Of a DNA stretch of 64,000 nucleotides, positions 51,963 through 62,400 are shown piece after piece. This stretch comes from Streptococcus sanguinis (GTDB lineage: Bacteria > Bacillota > Bacilli > Lactobacillales > Streptococcaceae): the NCBI RefSeq assembly GCF_001078705.1, contig NZ_CDMW01000001.1, positions 713,448-777,447 of the forward strand, read 5' to 3'. Position 1 is the first letter of the stretch, and every line of letters begins with the position of its first letter. The position numbers and the translations under genes are program-made. A model generated the notes under the pieces. That model saw nothing but the letters and a program-made list of their open reading frames with translations. It was not told where the DNA came from and ran no database searches.

Positions 51963-53179
51963 ATGGAAGATATTTTTGTAGCTCTGAATTCAATCTTGTC
52001 GCATAAAATGCGCTCTATGCTGACCATGTTGGGGATTATCATCGGGATAGGCGCCATCATCGCTATCTTTTCTATCATTGAGGGAAATACGGAAAATACT
52101 AAGCGTCAGCTCATTGGCGGGAATAATAACACAATCAAGGTCGTCTATGACAAGAAAAGCGCCATCATCCAACCATTCCAGAGAAATCTCAAGCTCAGAA
52201 ACCTTCTTATATTCCCTTTATGGGAGAGGATGTATTAAGCAAGATTAAGGAAATCTCTGGGGTCAAGAATGCTCTGCTGACCTATGGTACAGATGAGAAG
52301 ATTTACTACCTGAGCCAAAAATCATCTGGGAAGATTCAGGCGGTTTCGCAGACAGCCGCTGACATCAAGCAGCAACGTCTGCTAGAAGGTGAAGGATTTG
52401 ACTCAGAAGCCTTTAAAAATCAGGAGCAGGTGACCTATCTGGAAAAGTCGCTTTATGATAGTCTTTTTCCAAAGGGTGATGGTATCGGTAAATATGTTGA
52501 AGTTTTGGGCAATCCCTTTAAGGTTATTGGCGTGTTTGAGTCTACTGAGCAGAGTGGCTTAACAGCTGGTGCGGAAAAGGTGGCCTATATTCCCTTGCAG
52601 CAGTGGCATCGGATTTTTGATACCATTAATGTCAGTCCTGAAGTGACCGTCCAAACCCACAAGGCTGATGATTTGAAGAAGGTTGCCAAGAAGGTCAGTG
52701 ATTATCTCAATCAGCAAATGCCACCGTCGGACTATATGTTTGGTGTGCTCAACCTGCAGGAATTTGAACGGCAGCTGGATAATCTTAACAAGTCTAACTT
52801 CGTCTTGCTAGCAGGTATTGCCAGCATCTCTCTCCTAGTCGGAGGTATCGGTGTTATGAATATCATGCTGGTTTCAGTGACAGAGCGGACTCGTGAAATT
52901 GGGATTAAAAAGGCTCTGGGAGCTCGGCGGAAGATCATTCTCAAGCAGTTCCTGATTGAGGCAGTTATCCTGACCCTGATGGGAGGAATTATTGGCGTGG
53001 TGGCTGGTATCGCCTCGGGCTTTGCCATCACCCAGTCTCTAGCCTATCCTTATATTTTATCCCTCTTTTCTGTCTTTGTAAGTTTGCTCTTTTGTTGTAT
53101 AATAGGAGTAGTATTTGGGCTCCTGCCAGCTGTGAAAGCATCCAAGCTGGATCCAATCGAGGCCCTGCGATTTGAATAG
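51963..53179 (+). pseudogene. MacB/FtsX-like ABC permease, frameshifted
   Basis: Two frames together make one permease. The first (51963-52238) begins MEDIFVALNSILSHKMRSML, with the first membrane helix and the start of the periplasmic-type domain, then goes out of frame. The second carries the rest: the extracellular domain with FKVIGVFES, and three C-terminal helices with RTREIGIKKALGARR and the end LDPIEALRFE. Restoring one A at 52171 (CAACC to CAAACC) joins them as IIQTIPEKSQAQKPSYIPF and gives 405 residues, normal for the family. The rest of the operon is intact, so this may be a recent mutation or a sequencing error. Confidence 0.85.
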
Positions 53180-53200
53180 GTAAAGGAGAAAAATCTAAGT

Positions 53201-53857
53201 ATGCACAAGATTCTAGTGGTGGAAGATGATACGACGATTAATCAAGTGATTTGCGAGTTTTTAAAGGAAAGTCAGTATGAGGTGAGGCCGGTCTTTGATG
53301 GTGGCGATGCCTTGCAGGCTTTTGAAGAAGAGCCCTTCGATCTGGTCATCTTAGATATGATGCTGCCGACCAAGAGTGGTCTGGAAGTACTGAAGGAAAT
53401 CCGCAAGACTTCACAGATTCCGGTCATGATTTTGACAGCTCTGGATGACGAGTATACCCAGCTGGTCAGCTTTAACCATCTCATCAGTGATTATGTAACC
53501 AAGCCTTTTTCACCGCTAATCTTGGTCAAACGGATTGAGAATATTCTGCGCAGAAATACTCTTGCTTCAGAGATTGCTGTTGGCGACCTGACGGTTTCTA
53601 TTGATGACTGCACGGTTTACTGGCAAGGTGAGAAAATGCCTCTGACCAAGAAAGAATATGAAATCTTGCAGACTCTGGCTAAGAGGAAGGGCCACTTGGT
53701 GACCCGTGATCAGCTGATGAATACCATTTGGGGCTACAGCGAGCTGGATAGCCGGGTACTGGATAATCATATCAAGAATATCCGCAAAAAGATTCCTGGT
53801 GTGCCACTGAAAACCATTACAGGTATGGGCTACCAGCTTGGAGGAGAAGACAAGTGA
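53201..53857 (+). CDS. OmpR-family response regulator
   Basis: A 218-residue regulator with receiver domain (VVEDD acidic pair, phosphoacceptor D52 in VILDMM, conserved T/K in YVTKPFSP) and an OmpR/PhoB winged-helix domain (LTKKEYEILQTLAKRKG to GMGYQL). It ends in the GTGA overlap with its kinase. It probably controls the upstream exporter locus, as is common for such linked systems. Confidence 0.92.
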   Translation: MHKILVVEDDTTINQVICEFLKESQYEVRPVFDGGDALQAFEEEPFDLVILDMMLPTKSGLEVLKEIRKTSQIPVMILTALDDEYTQLVSFNHLISDYVTKPFSPLILVKRIENILRRNTLASEIAVGDLTVSIDDCTVYWQGEKMPLTKKEYEILQTLAKRKGHLVTRDQLMNTIWGYSELDSRVLDNHIKNIRKKIPGVPLKTITGMGYQLGGEDK

Positions 53858-55227
53858 AAATTGTCAAAAAGAACTTTCTCTTGACCTCGTCCATCATTTT
53901 CGTGGTGGTGACTATCGTTCTAGCCAGTCTTTACTTTGCCATGCCAGTGTATTATCAGCAGGTTAAGAGTGGAGAAGCTCAGCGGGAATTTGACCAAGTT
54001 TCCAAGCAAGTCAAGGGAAAGTCCAGTCAGCAAATCGGCGAGCTGTTGAGTGATTATAGTAAAAAGAGCAATCTAATTTGGTTTACCTTGCTGGCGAAAG
54101 ACAATACGATTCTCTATCCCTCTCTTGAAGCTGGCGATGAAAGTTCTTTGCAACTGACCATCGTCCCAACGATTGCCAACAGTGACTATGAGAGCAAGAG
54201 TTTATCAGAAAGTTTTCGAACTTCTGATGGTAAAGAAGTTGTCCTGAGAGGGGAATACTCCTTACAGCCGGTTTCTGATGCTAGCCGGATTTTGCTCAAT
54301 CTCTATCCATTTGTCTTGCTTGTATCTCTAAGTTTGGGTGGTCTGGCAGCCTATCTCTACAGCCGGACTTCTAGTCAGCGGATCAAAGCCATCTCTAAGA
54401 GCACCCGTCAAATGACGAGTCTGGCTCCAGATGTGACCTGTCAGGTCAAGGGGCGCGATGAGATTGCCGAACTGGCCCAAGATATCAATCACCTCTATGC
54501 TAATCTACTGACCAGTATCGAGGCTCTGCGCCTAGAAAATGAAAAGGTAGCAGAAAGCGAGCGGGAAAAGGCTGAGTTCTTACGGATGACATCGCATGAG
54601 CTCAAGACACCCATTACCAGCATGATGGGGATGGTTGATGGCATGATTTATGGTGTAGGAGAGTTCAAGGATCGAGACAAGTACTTGCAGAAGTGTCGAG
54701 AAATCCTAGAGGAGCAGTCTGAGTTAGTCCAGTCTATCTTAGCCATTTCTAAACTGGAGATGAAGACTGAAACTGAACAGGAAGTCTTTTCACTCAAGCA
54801 GGTCTTGGAGGAAAATCTGAGTACCTATCGAGTTTTAGCAGATGTCAGACACTACCATTTTCAAGTTGAGCTGGCAGAAGCGAAGGTCAAGGGTAACCGC
54901 ACTTATCTGCTCAAGGCTATCAAGAATCTTCTGGACAATGCCTTTCATTACACAGTAGAAGGCGGAGAGATTCTACTCAGGCTGGAAGAACACGAGTTAG
55001 TCATCGAAAATGAGGCGGAACGAGTCTTAAACAAAGACCAAATTCAGCAGATTTTTCAGCCTTTCTACCGGCCAGACTACAGTCGCAATCGTAAGGATGG
55101 CGGGACTGGTCTGGGACTCTTTATCGTTCAGCAGATTTTGGATAAGCATGGTCTCCGTTACCAGTTTGAAGCTGTTGATGGGCGGAAAATGCGCTTTAGC
55201 ATTTCTCTGCCGGCTGTCGAGAAATAG
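53854..55227 (+). CDS. Sensor histidine kinase
   Basis: A 457-residue membrane kinase with two membrane helices (about 9-30 and 148-170) framing an extracellular sensor of about 115 residues, a HAMP domain (SQRIKAISKSTRQMTSLAP), a DHp helix pair with H248 in MTSHELKTPITSM, and an ATPase domain (N box NLLDNAFHYT, G box GGTGLGLFIV). The GTG start overlaps the regulator stop by 4 nt. The signal is not known. A structured region with T7 follows. Confidence 0.92.
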   Translation: MKIVKKNFLLTSSIIFVVVTIVLASLYFAMPVYYQQVKSGEAQREFDQVSKQVKGKSSQQIGELLSDYSKKSNLIWFTLLAKDNTILYPSLEAGDESSLQLTIVPTIANSDYESKSLSESFRTSDGKEVVLRGEYSLQPVSDASRILLNLYPFVLLVSLSLGGLAAYLYSRTSSQRIKAISKSTRQMTSLAPDVTCQVKGRDEIAELAQDINHLYANLLTSIEALRLENEKVAESEREKAEFLRMTSHELKTPITSMMGMVDGMIYGVGEFKDRDKYLQKCREILEEQSELVQSILAISKLEMKTETEQEVFSLKQVLEENLSTYRVLADVRHYHFQVELAEAKVKGNRTYLLKAIKNLLDNAFHYTVEGGEILLRLEEHELVIENEAERVLNKDQIQQIFQPFYRPDYSRNRKDGGTGLGLFIVQQILDKHGLRYQFEAVDGRKMRFSISLPAVEK

Positions 55228-55258
55228 CCTTGTATTCTAGCTGGCCCTGCAGGAGCCG

Positions 55259-55328
55259 AAGAGAGAAGTCAGAAGCTGTATTTTGCGAAAAATACAAGTC
55301 TCCTGTCTCCTCTCTTTTTTTGCTTTTC
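55259..55328 (+). terminator. Structured terminator after the histidine kinase gene
   Basis: An inner TGTATTTT/AAAATACA hairpin (about 55278-55296) inside a weaker AAGAGAG/CTCTCTT pairing that ends in T7. Confidence 0.45.
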
Positions 55329-55362
55329 CATATAGCTGAGCAGAGAATTTTTCTCCGAAAAA

Positions 55363-55371
55363 TGTTACAAT
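55363..55371 (+). promoter_or_regulatory. Extended -10 promoter of the AI-2E family gene
   Basis: TGT plus TACAAT (55366-55371), 26 nt before the ATG. Confidence 0.5.
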
Positions 55372-55397
55372 GAAATGACAAGTTAAAGGAGGAGAAT

Positions 55398-56576
55398 ATG
55401 GAGCACAAAGAAAAAGATTTTAGCCTATCTTGGTTTTTTAAATGGTTTTTGGATAACAAGGCCATTACAGTATTTCTAGTAACCCTTTTGATGGGACTGA
55501 ATATTTTTATACTTAGTAAAATCAGTTTTATTTTTAGTCCAGTCATTGAATTTTTGGGAGTAATCATGCTGCCGGTTATTTTAGCTGGTCTGCTTTATTA
55601 TCTGTTAAATCCCATCGTCGACTGGATGGAAAAGCACAAAATTAATCGACTGGTTGCTATTACCATTGTCTTTGTTTTAATTGCTTTTTTGATTATCTGG
55701 GGCTTGGCTGTTGCTATTCCTAGCTTGCAGCATCAGGTCATGGCCTTTGTCAGAAATGTTCCGGCTTATCTGAAGCAGGCTGACAAGTTCATCGATGATG
55801 TCGTGACTAAGTATATTTCGGCAGATTTCAAGCCGCAGATTGAGGAATACACTAGCAATCTGTCTAGCCAGATTACCGATTGGGCCAGCAATTTTTCATC
55901 GCGGGCAGTCAATTGGGCGGGGAACTTAATCAGTACAACTTCGCAGATTGTCGTGGCTATTATCATCATGCCGTTTATCCTTTTTTACCTGCTGAGAGAC
56001 GGGAAAAATCTGAAAGGCTATGTGACCCAGTTTCTGCCGACTAAATTCCGAGAATCCTTTGGTCAAGTGATGACGGATATCAACAGCCAGCTAGCTAACT
56101 ATGTGCGTGGTCAGGTGACGGTTGCTATCATTGTAGCTCTGATGTTTATTGTTTTCTTCAAGATTATTGGCCTGCGCTATGGTGTCACTCTTGGAGTCAT
56201 TGCGGGCGTTCTCAATCTGGTACCTTATCTGGGCAGCTTTTTGGCCATGCTTCCGGCTCTGGCAATCGGTTTGATTGCTGGCGGTCCAGTGATGTTGGCT
56301 AAAGTCATTGTCGTTTTCATCATTGAACAGACTATCGAGGGGCGTTTTGTTTCTCCTCTGGTCTTGGGCAGTCAGCTCAGCATTCATCCGATTACGATTT
56401 TATTCGTATTATTGACTTCCGGTACTATGTTTGGCATTTGGGGCGTTTTCCTGGGAATTCCTGCCTATGCTTCGGCCAAGGTAGCTATTGCAGCCATCTT
56501 TAAGTGGTATCAGAAAGTAAGCGGCCTTTACGAAGCCGATTTTGAACAAGAAGGAGAAATCAGTGAGCAAGAGTGA
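55398..56576 (+). CDS. AI-2E family transporter (PF01594 type)
   Basis: A 392-residue polytopic protein with about eight helices. The N-terminal helix pair, the IMPFILFYLLRDG segment and the C-terminal GVLNLVPYLGSFLAMLPAL and SPLVLGSQLSIHPITIL motifs are typical of the family. Members export diverse solutes including Na+/H+ exchange and autoinducer-2; substrate here unknown. AAAGGAGGAG precedes the ATG. It overlaps the next gene by 14 nt. Confidence 0.88.
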   Translation: MEHKEKDFSLSWFFKWFLDNKAITVFLVTLLMGLNIFILSKISFIFSPVIEFLGVIMLPVILAGLLYYLLNPIVDWMEKHKINRLVAITIVFVLIAFLIIWGLAVAIPSLQHQVMAFVRNVPAYLKQADKFIDDVVTKYISADFKPQIEEYTSNLSSQITDWASNFSSRAVNWAGNLISTTSQIVVAIIIMPFILFYLLRDGKNLKGYVTQFLPTKFRESFGQVMTDINSQLANYVRGQVTVAIIVALMFIVFFKIIGLRYGVTLGVIAGVLNLVPYLGSFLAMLPALAIGLIAGGPVMLAKVIVVFIIEQTIEGRFVSPLVLGSQLSIHPITILFVLLTSGTMFGIWGVFLGIPAYASAKVAIAAIFKWYQKVSGLYEADFEQEGEISEQE

Positions 56577-57792
56577 GCAAATGTTGGCAGCTTTACAGGA
56601 ACAGAACCTAGCTCTGGCTGACCGCTATTTCGAGCAAGCCCTGACTGCAGACAGCGAAGAAGAATTATTGGATTTGGCCGATTACTTAGAGAGTATCGGC
56701 TTTTTCCCTCAGGCCAAGCGTATTTTTGAAAAGTTGGCTCCTGACTATCCAGCTTCTTATGTCAGTCTGGCAGCTATTGCCAGTGACGATGGGGACTTGG
56801 AGCAGGCTTTTGCCTATCTGGAGGAGATTCAGCCAAGCAGTGACTGGTATGTCGCTGCTCTCTTGGCTAAGGCTGACCTCTATCAGCTAGAAGGGCTGCC
56901 TGATGTAGCTCGAGAAAAACTGGCTCAGGCAGCAGAGCTGACTGATGAGGCTTTAGTAACCTTTGGTCTGGCTGAGATAGATTTGGAGTTGGGGGATTTT
57001 TCTCAGGCGATTAAGGAATACGCCCAGCTAGATAATCGTACAATTTTTGAGCAGACAGGCGTCTCAACCTATCAGCGGATTGGGGTCTGCTATGCAAGTC
57101 TTGGAAAATTTGCAGCGGCGATTGAGTTCTTAGAAAAGGCTGTTGAGCTGGAGTATGACGATGCTGCGGTTTATGAGCTGGCAACTATATTAGCGGATCA
57201 GGAAGAATACCAGAAGGCCAATCTTTATTTCAAGCAGCTGGATACTCTGTCGCCGGATTTTGAAGGCTACGAATATGGCTATGCCCTATCTCTTCATGCG
57301 GAGCATCGGACGGCTGAAGCCCTGACCCTTGCCCAGCAGGGTTTGGCTAAGAATCCTTTTGAGACTCGGCTCTTGCTTTTAGCCTCGCAGCTTTCTTATG
57401 AACTTCATGATGAGAAAGCGGCTGAAGATTATCTCTTGCAGGCTCAGGAAGATGCGGATGATTTGGAAGAGATTGCCTTGCGACTGACGACTCTTTATTT
57501 GGAGCAGGAGCGCTATGAGGATATTTTAGAATTTGCAGAGCAAGAAGTCGATAATGCCTTGACCCGCTGGAATCTGGCGCGTGCTTATCAGGCTTTGGAA
57601 AATCTGGAAAAAGCAGAGGAACTCTACAATCAATTAGCTCGTGAATTGCAAGATAATCCAGAGTTTCTAGAGCAGTATGTCTATCTTTTGCGAGAACTAG
57701 GCAGATTCGAAGAAGCTAAAAAGTCTGCTGCTTCGTACCTGAGATTGGTACCTGATGATGGGAGTATGCAGGAGCTTTATGAAAGCTTATAA
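56563..57792 (+). CDS. TPR-repeat protein
   Basis: A 409-residue helical protein made of tetratricopeptide-like repeats (e.g. TYQRIGVCYASLGKFAAAIE, VYELATILADQEEYQKANLY, RWNLARAYQALENLEKAEEL). The GTG at 56563 is chosen because AAGGAG lies 6 nt upstream; the in-frame TTG at 56542 has no ribosome site. No signal peptide, so it probably works in the cytoplasm as a scaffold. Overlap with the AI-2E-type gene suggests coupled expression. Specific partners unknown. Confidence 0.85.
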   Translation: MSKSEQMLAALQEQNLALADRYFEQALTADSEEELLDLADYLESIGFFPQAKRIFEKLAPDYPASYVSLAAIASDDGDLEQAFAYLEEIQPSSDWYVAALLAKADLYQLEGLPDVAREKLAQAAELTDEALVTFGLAEIDLELGDFSQAIKEYAQLDNRTIFEQTGVSTYQRIGVCYASLGKFAAAIEFLEKAVELEYDDAAVYELATILADQEEYQKANLYFKQLDTLSPDFEGYEYGYALSLHAEHRTAEALTLAQQGLAKNPFETRLLLLASQLSYELHDEKAAEDYLLQAQEDADDLEEIALRLTTLYLEQERYEDILEFAEQEVDNALTRWNLARAYQALENLEKAEELYNQLARELQDNPEFLEQYVYLLRELGRFEEAKKSAASYLRLVPDDGSMQELYESL

Positions 57793-57832
57793 GAGTTTAA
57801 GAAGCACTCGCTCAGCCCTTTCCCACAATTTA

Positions 57833-57841
57833 TGGTATAAT
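57833..57841 (+). promoter_or_regulatory. Extended -10 promoter of alsD
   Basis: TGG plus TATAAT (57836-57841). The leader is about 95 nt long. Confidence 0.55.
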
Positions 57842-57943
57842 GATTGGCGGTAGAAATTCCAGTAAGCCACTGTAATAAAGATGAAAAAAACTTAGCTGGA
57901 TGGGCAATAATATTTTTAGGAAGAGAAAGATTAAGGAAAAAGA

Positions 57944-58663
57944 ATGGCAGAACCAATCAAATTATTTCAATATAATACTTTGGGAGCTTTGATGGCTGGT
58001 CTTTACGATGGCAGTATGACTGTTGGAGAGCTGCTGCAGTATGGAGATTTGGGTTTGGGAACACTGGACTCTATTGATGGCGAGCTCATTGTTCTCGATG
58101 GTAAGGCTTATCAGGCAAAGGGCTCTGGAGAAGTACCAGAAGTGGTTGAGGTGTCACCGGATATGACTGTGCCTTATGCGGCAGTCGTTCCTCACCAGGC
58201 GGAGGTCATTTTCCGTCAGCGCTTTGAAATGAATGACAAGGAGCTGGAAAAGCGGATTGAGTCATACTACGATGGGGAAAATCTTTTTCGCTCAATCAAG
58301 ATTCATGGTGATTTCGCCCGCATGCATGTTCGAATGATTCCCAAGTCTACAACGGAGCGGAAGTTTGCAGAAGTAGCGGTTAATCAGCCTGAGTACTGTA
58401 AGGAAAATATCACAGGCACCATAGTTGGTATCTGGACGCCAGAGATTTTCCACGGGGTCAGTCTGGCAGGCTATCATCTGCATTTTGTATCGGACGATCT
58501 GACTTTTGGCGGACATGTTATGGATTTTGTTATCAAAGAAGGTGTCGTCGAGTTGGGTGCTGTAGATCAGCTGGATCAGCGTTTCCCAGTACAAGATCGC
58601 AAGTATCTCTTTGCTAAGTTTAATATGGATGAGATGAAAGAAGATATGGAAAAGTCGGAATAA
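57944..58663 (+). CDS. alsD: Alpha-acetolactate decarboxylase
   Basis: It converts 2-acetolactate to acetoin, draining pyruvate into a neutral product and modulating branched-chain amino acid synthesis. 239 residues, usual for the family. Marks: the N-terminal LFQYNTLGALMAGLYDGSMT, LGLGTLDSIDGELIVLDG, and the zinc-binding histidines in GYHLHFVSDD with GGHVMDF. A weak AAGGAAAA site precedes the ATG. Terminator at 58669. Confidence 0.95.
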   Translation: MAEPIKLFQYNTLGALMAGLYDGSMTVGELLQYGDLGLGTLDSIDGELIVLDGKAYQAKGSGEVPEVVEVSPDMTVPYAAVVPHQAEVIFRQRFEMNDKELEKRIESYYDGENLFRSIKIHGDFARMHVRMIPKSTTERKFAEVAVNQPEYCKENITGTIVGIWTPEIFHGVSLAGYHLHFVSDDLTFGGHVMDFVIKEGVVELGAVDQLDQRFPVQDRKYLFAKFNMDEMKEDMEKSE

Positions 58664-58668
58664 ATAGT

Positions 58669-58700
58669 AGGGGGGAGCATTGTTTGCTTCCCTCTTTTTT
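58669..58700 (+). terminator. Terminator after alsD
   Basis: AGGGGGGAGCA (58669-58679) can pair with TGCTTCCCTCT (58684-58694) with mismatches, followed by T6 that runs into the next promoter. Confidence 0.55.
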
Positions 58701-58708
58701 GATATAAT
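58700..58708 (+). promoter_or_regulatory. Extended -10 promoter of the oxidoreductase gene
   Basis: TGA plus TATAAT (58703-58708), 29 nt before the ATG. Confidence 0.55.
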
Positions 58709-58737
58709 TGGAAAAAGAACAGAGGAGAAGAGAAGCT

Positions 58738-59232
58738 ATGATTTATTTGGTAAACGCCAGTCCAAATAGGAATGGCAATAGTTTTAAGCTGGGGCACTTT
58801 TTTCTGCGAGATAGAGATTATGAGGCCCTTCAATTAGTGGACTATCATATTGAGCAATATGGCCAGTCAGCAGAAAACGATCAGTTCTTTCAAGTCTATG
58901 AGCTGCTGAGCCAAGCCGATGTACTGGTGTTTACCAGTCCTATTTATTGGTGGTCTTTTTCAGGCTTGCTAAAAACTCTGTTGGACCGAGTGGCTGATGT
59001 GCATGAGCCGCAAGAAGCACTCAAGGGCAAAAAGGTGTTCTTGCTCTTTCAAGGTTCTCAGCCTAGCAAAGAAATTGAAATGCTGGACTACGTAATGAGC
59101 CGTTTTTGCCAGAATTGCGGACTCAAATATAAGGGGCTGGCAGTAACCACTCATGAACTGAAAGAAATCGACGGTTGGGAATTAACGTCACTGAAAGAAA
59201 AATTAGATAAGGTTTTATCATCAGAAGGTTAA
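58738..59232 (+). CDS. Flavodoxin-like NAD(P)H-dependent oxidoreductase
   Basis: A 164-residue flavin-binding protein of the NADPH-dependent FMN reductase/YwqN-like group. The phosphate loop NASPNRNGNS is at residues 6-15 and the isoalloxazine-side motif VFTSPIYWWSFSG at about 62-74. The ATG at 58738 follows GAGGAG; an upstream in-frame ATG at 58708 overlaps the -10 and is rejected. Physiological substrate unknown; quinone or azo compounds are usual in vitro for this group. Confidence 0.85.
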   Translation: MIYLVNASPNRNGNSFKLGHFFLRDRDYEALQLVDYHIEQYGQSAENDQFFQVYELLSQADVLVFTSPIYWWSFSGLLKTLLDRVADVHEPQEALKGKKVFLLFQGSQPSKEIEMLDYVMSRFCQNCGLKYKGLAVTTHELKEIDGWELTSLKEKLDKVLSSEG

Positions 59233-59237
59233 AAGTG

Positions 59238-59268
59238 AGAAGATTCGCGAACGAATCTTCTTTATTTT
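59238..59268 (+). terminator. Terminator after the oxidoreductase gene
   Basis: Perfect AGAAGATTCG/CGAATCTTCT stem (59238-59247 with 59252-59261), CGAA loop, T-rich tail. Confidence 0.85.
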
Positions 59269-59363
59269 GCTCTAAAAATGGAGTCTTTTTTTCAGGTGTC
59301 TATTTTTGGACACTATGGCCCTCAACTACAGTCATATCCATGGCTAACTAAAATTAAATGGTG

Positions 59364-59369
59364 TATAAT
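59364..59369 (+). promoter_or_regulatory. Possible -10 of the CshA-like gene
   Basis: TATAAT 35 nt before the ATG. Not extended and without a clear -35. Confidence 0.4.
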
Positions 59370-59404
59370 ACCTATTGCTATTAAATATTAATATAGGAGA
59401 TTCT

Positions 59405-62400
59405 ATGGGAAAAGAATTATTTAATCCCCATTTAAACAAGTTTTCAATTCGAAAATTAAATGTTGGAGTTTGTTCGGTATTATTATCTACCGTTTTCCTT
59501 TTAGGTACTGCGGCTACAGTAAATGCAGATGAAACTGCCAACGGATCTGTAGATGATAATATCTCACTGCCAGAAAAGCCGACGGAGTCAGCTGTCAGTC
59601 AGTCAGTCAGTCAGCCTGCTCTTGATAATACAGCAACATCTGCTGTTTCTGAAACAGCTAACCTAGAAGCAAGTGATGATCAAAATCAGCTGGTAAGTCC
59701 AGCTGCAGCTCCAGAGCAAGCGGCACCGGAAAAGGCACAAGAAGCTAATCAAACAGCTGAGACCTCTGCTGAGACCTCTAATGAAGCAGGACCTGCTGAA
59801 GCTAGTCGGACGCGCTCTTATTCAGTGCAATATACGCCAAAACCAAGTTCTGCGGCTATGCCTAGGTCCGAACGTAATGGTCAGCCAATGGAGGCAGGAA
59901 CTTCATTCCGTACTGGCAATCAAGCTAGTTCTGCGTTAAGAGATGCGACAGCCAATCCTACAGTTTCTAAACCAACACTGGAAGAATCTGTAAGAAAACG
60001 CTCTGATGAGTTGATGAAGCAGGTGAACTGGCTAGATTTTGGTGATACGAAATCACTGAGAAATCTAGATAAAGATGGCTCCTTTAAAGTTGGAACAGTA
60101 TATGAAAAAGAGATTTCGCCGGGCTATGTGGTCAAACTGACCGTGACGGAATTGAAACCTTTCTATGCTACAGAGATCTATCGTGATCGAGTAAAGGGAA
60201 CTGAGTACGAAAGCAGTTATGATCCCAATGCAAAAAATACTTGGCTTCAATATAACAATAGTAATAATTATGCTTATCAGTATTGGTATGGTGATGATTA
60301 CCGCCCTAAAATTACTGGTGCTGCTCAGAATCAATGGTCTGCTATTAAGTCAGAAGGAATTGATACTAAAGGCCGTAAAACCCAACTGCAGGTTCCTAAA
60401 GATGAAGCCAACTATGGTGTGAAGTTCAAAGTTGAAGCTAGATATCGTGGGAAGCCAGTTAAAGCAACAGTTGTCATGGCTGATGGAGAAGAGGCAAACC
60501 CTGGTGAGTACGCTATCTTTACAACCAATGGTAAGGGTTGGGAACATTTGGCTGAGTGGAAGCGCACAGTTACAGATGCAAATGGTGTGACTACTGAGAT
60601 TACAGAAACCTATAAGCCGATGAAGCCTACTACAGAAGGCCAATTTATTGGAGATGACGGTACTGGTGTTCATTGGCAGGCCTATGTCAGTCCTGACCAA
60701 AAGACTGGCGGACTGGGAAGTCAAGTATTTGGACCTAATCTTTCTAAAAATAATACAATTCCACTTGTGATGACTCGTGGTGCTTCAGAGGTTGGTATTT
60801 ACATAGCTTCTTCTGGTCAGCAGGCTGCGATGATTGGTTTTATGGCAATCGATGAAGGGGATGCACCGGATTCCTATGGAAAAGCTATCCATGCTATTTC
60901 AAGATACAATGCAGAAACTGGCGGTCAAAATCCACAGCCATTCTTGGGCCGTGTTGCGGCTGATATTGATACCACATCTGGAAACAACTGGAAGCATGAT
61001 GATCAGAATGATTTAGCCGATGAAGGTATTAATCAGCTCTTGTCTGATGATTTAGTCGGGAAAACCAATGGTCTTTTTCCAGTAAACCGTCTGCACGACG
61101 GAGATTATTCTCTCCGCATCCATGCTTCAGCTAACGGATACGAAAAAGCCTATGTCCGTGCCTGGATTGACTTCAATAATAATGGTGTCTTTGACGAAGA
61201 TGAAGCCAGTGAATTTACCGAAGTAACAACTGAGGGAGACTATACTGTCAACTTTAAGAAGAATCCAGCTATGACCAATCCTGAACTTAGCAAGCTGGGA
61301 ATGCGTGTTCGTATCGCCTTGAACAAGGGAGATATTGAAAAGCCAACCGGAACTGCATTTAGTGGTGAGGTGGAAGACCTAGAAGTTGAACTGACCTATC
61401 CACCAAAAGGCGAGAAGAAGGAAAGTACTGGAATCCGTGATCAGAGACAGACAGCCACTCTTCATTTTACTCCGCAAGGCATTGCTCAAAATACTGAAAA
61501 TAAGAAAGTAGCAATTGATACTACTAAAGCTCCGATTGTATTGGATGCGAGAGGAAAAGTTCTGACTGCTGATGCAGCAGGCTGGTACAACACTGCTGAA
61601 GGCCGTTATAAAGTAACAGCAAATGGGGCTGATGTAGATGTTGTCTATGAGCCTAAGGCAGGCTTTATCGGCACAGCTCAGGGGATTAACATCCGTCGTT
61701 TTGATACTAATGGAGCAAGTACGGATTGGATTGCTAAGAATCAGGCTGAAGCAGTCATCAATGACCAGCTCAACACCATGGACGGACGCTATGTACCAAC
61801 CGTGCTCAATGTTCCTAAGTATGAAACAAGGGATGTTCAAGGACTAACGCAAGAAAAGACGCCTGTCTTTAATGATGGTGATGCTGGCAAAACTCCTGCA
61901 AGTCCAAGTACAGCAAATCCTGTAAAATTTGTGAAAGCAGATGGAACGACTACAGATGATACTAGAGTTCCAGCTTTATCAAATGGTCGGGAAGTCGGTC
62001 GTTTTGAAGTCCAACCTGCAACAGGTAAGATTTCTTTCAAACCAAACAAAAACTTTGTTGGTACTGTAGACCCTGTGTCTGTTCAAATGATTGATGGCAA
62101 AGGTATTCCGCATCAAGCTGTTTATCAGCCAAAGGTGACTCCTGTTAGACCATCTGCTCAAGGTGCCAGCAGCGAGGGCATTCAAGGTGCAGTTCAGACA
62201 GGACAGCTGACCTTCAATCCGGGCAATAACCGTGTGCCTATTGATAGCAAGAAGTTGCCAACCTTTGATAATGGCAGCCAGACTAAAACAGTTGCTGGTG
62301 TTGGCACCTATCAGGTGGATAATCAAGGCCTAGTTACCTTCACTCCACTGCCGACTTATACTGGACGTCCAACTGCAGAGACTATCAAGCGAGTAGATGT

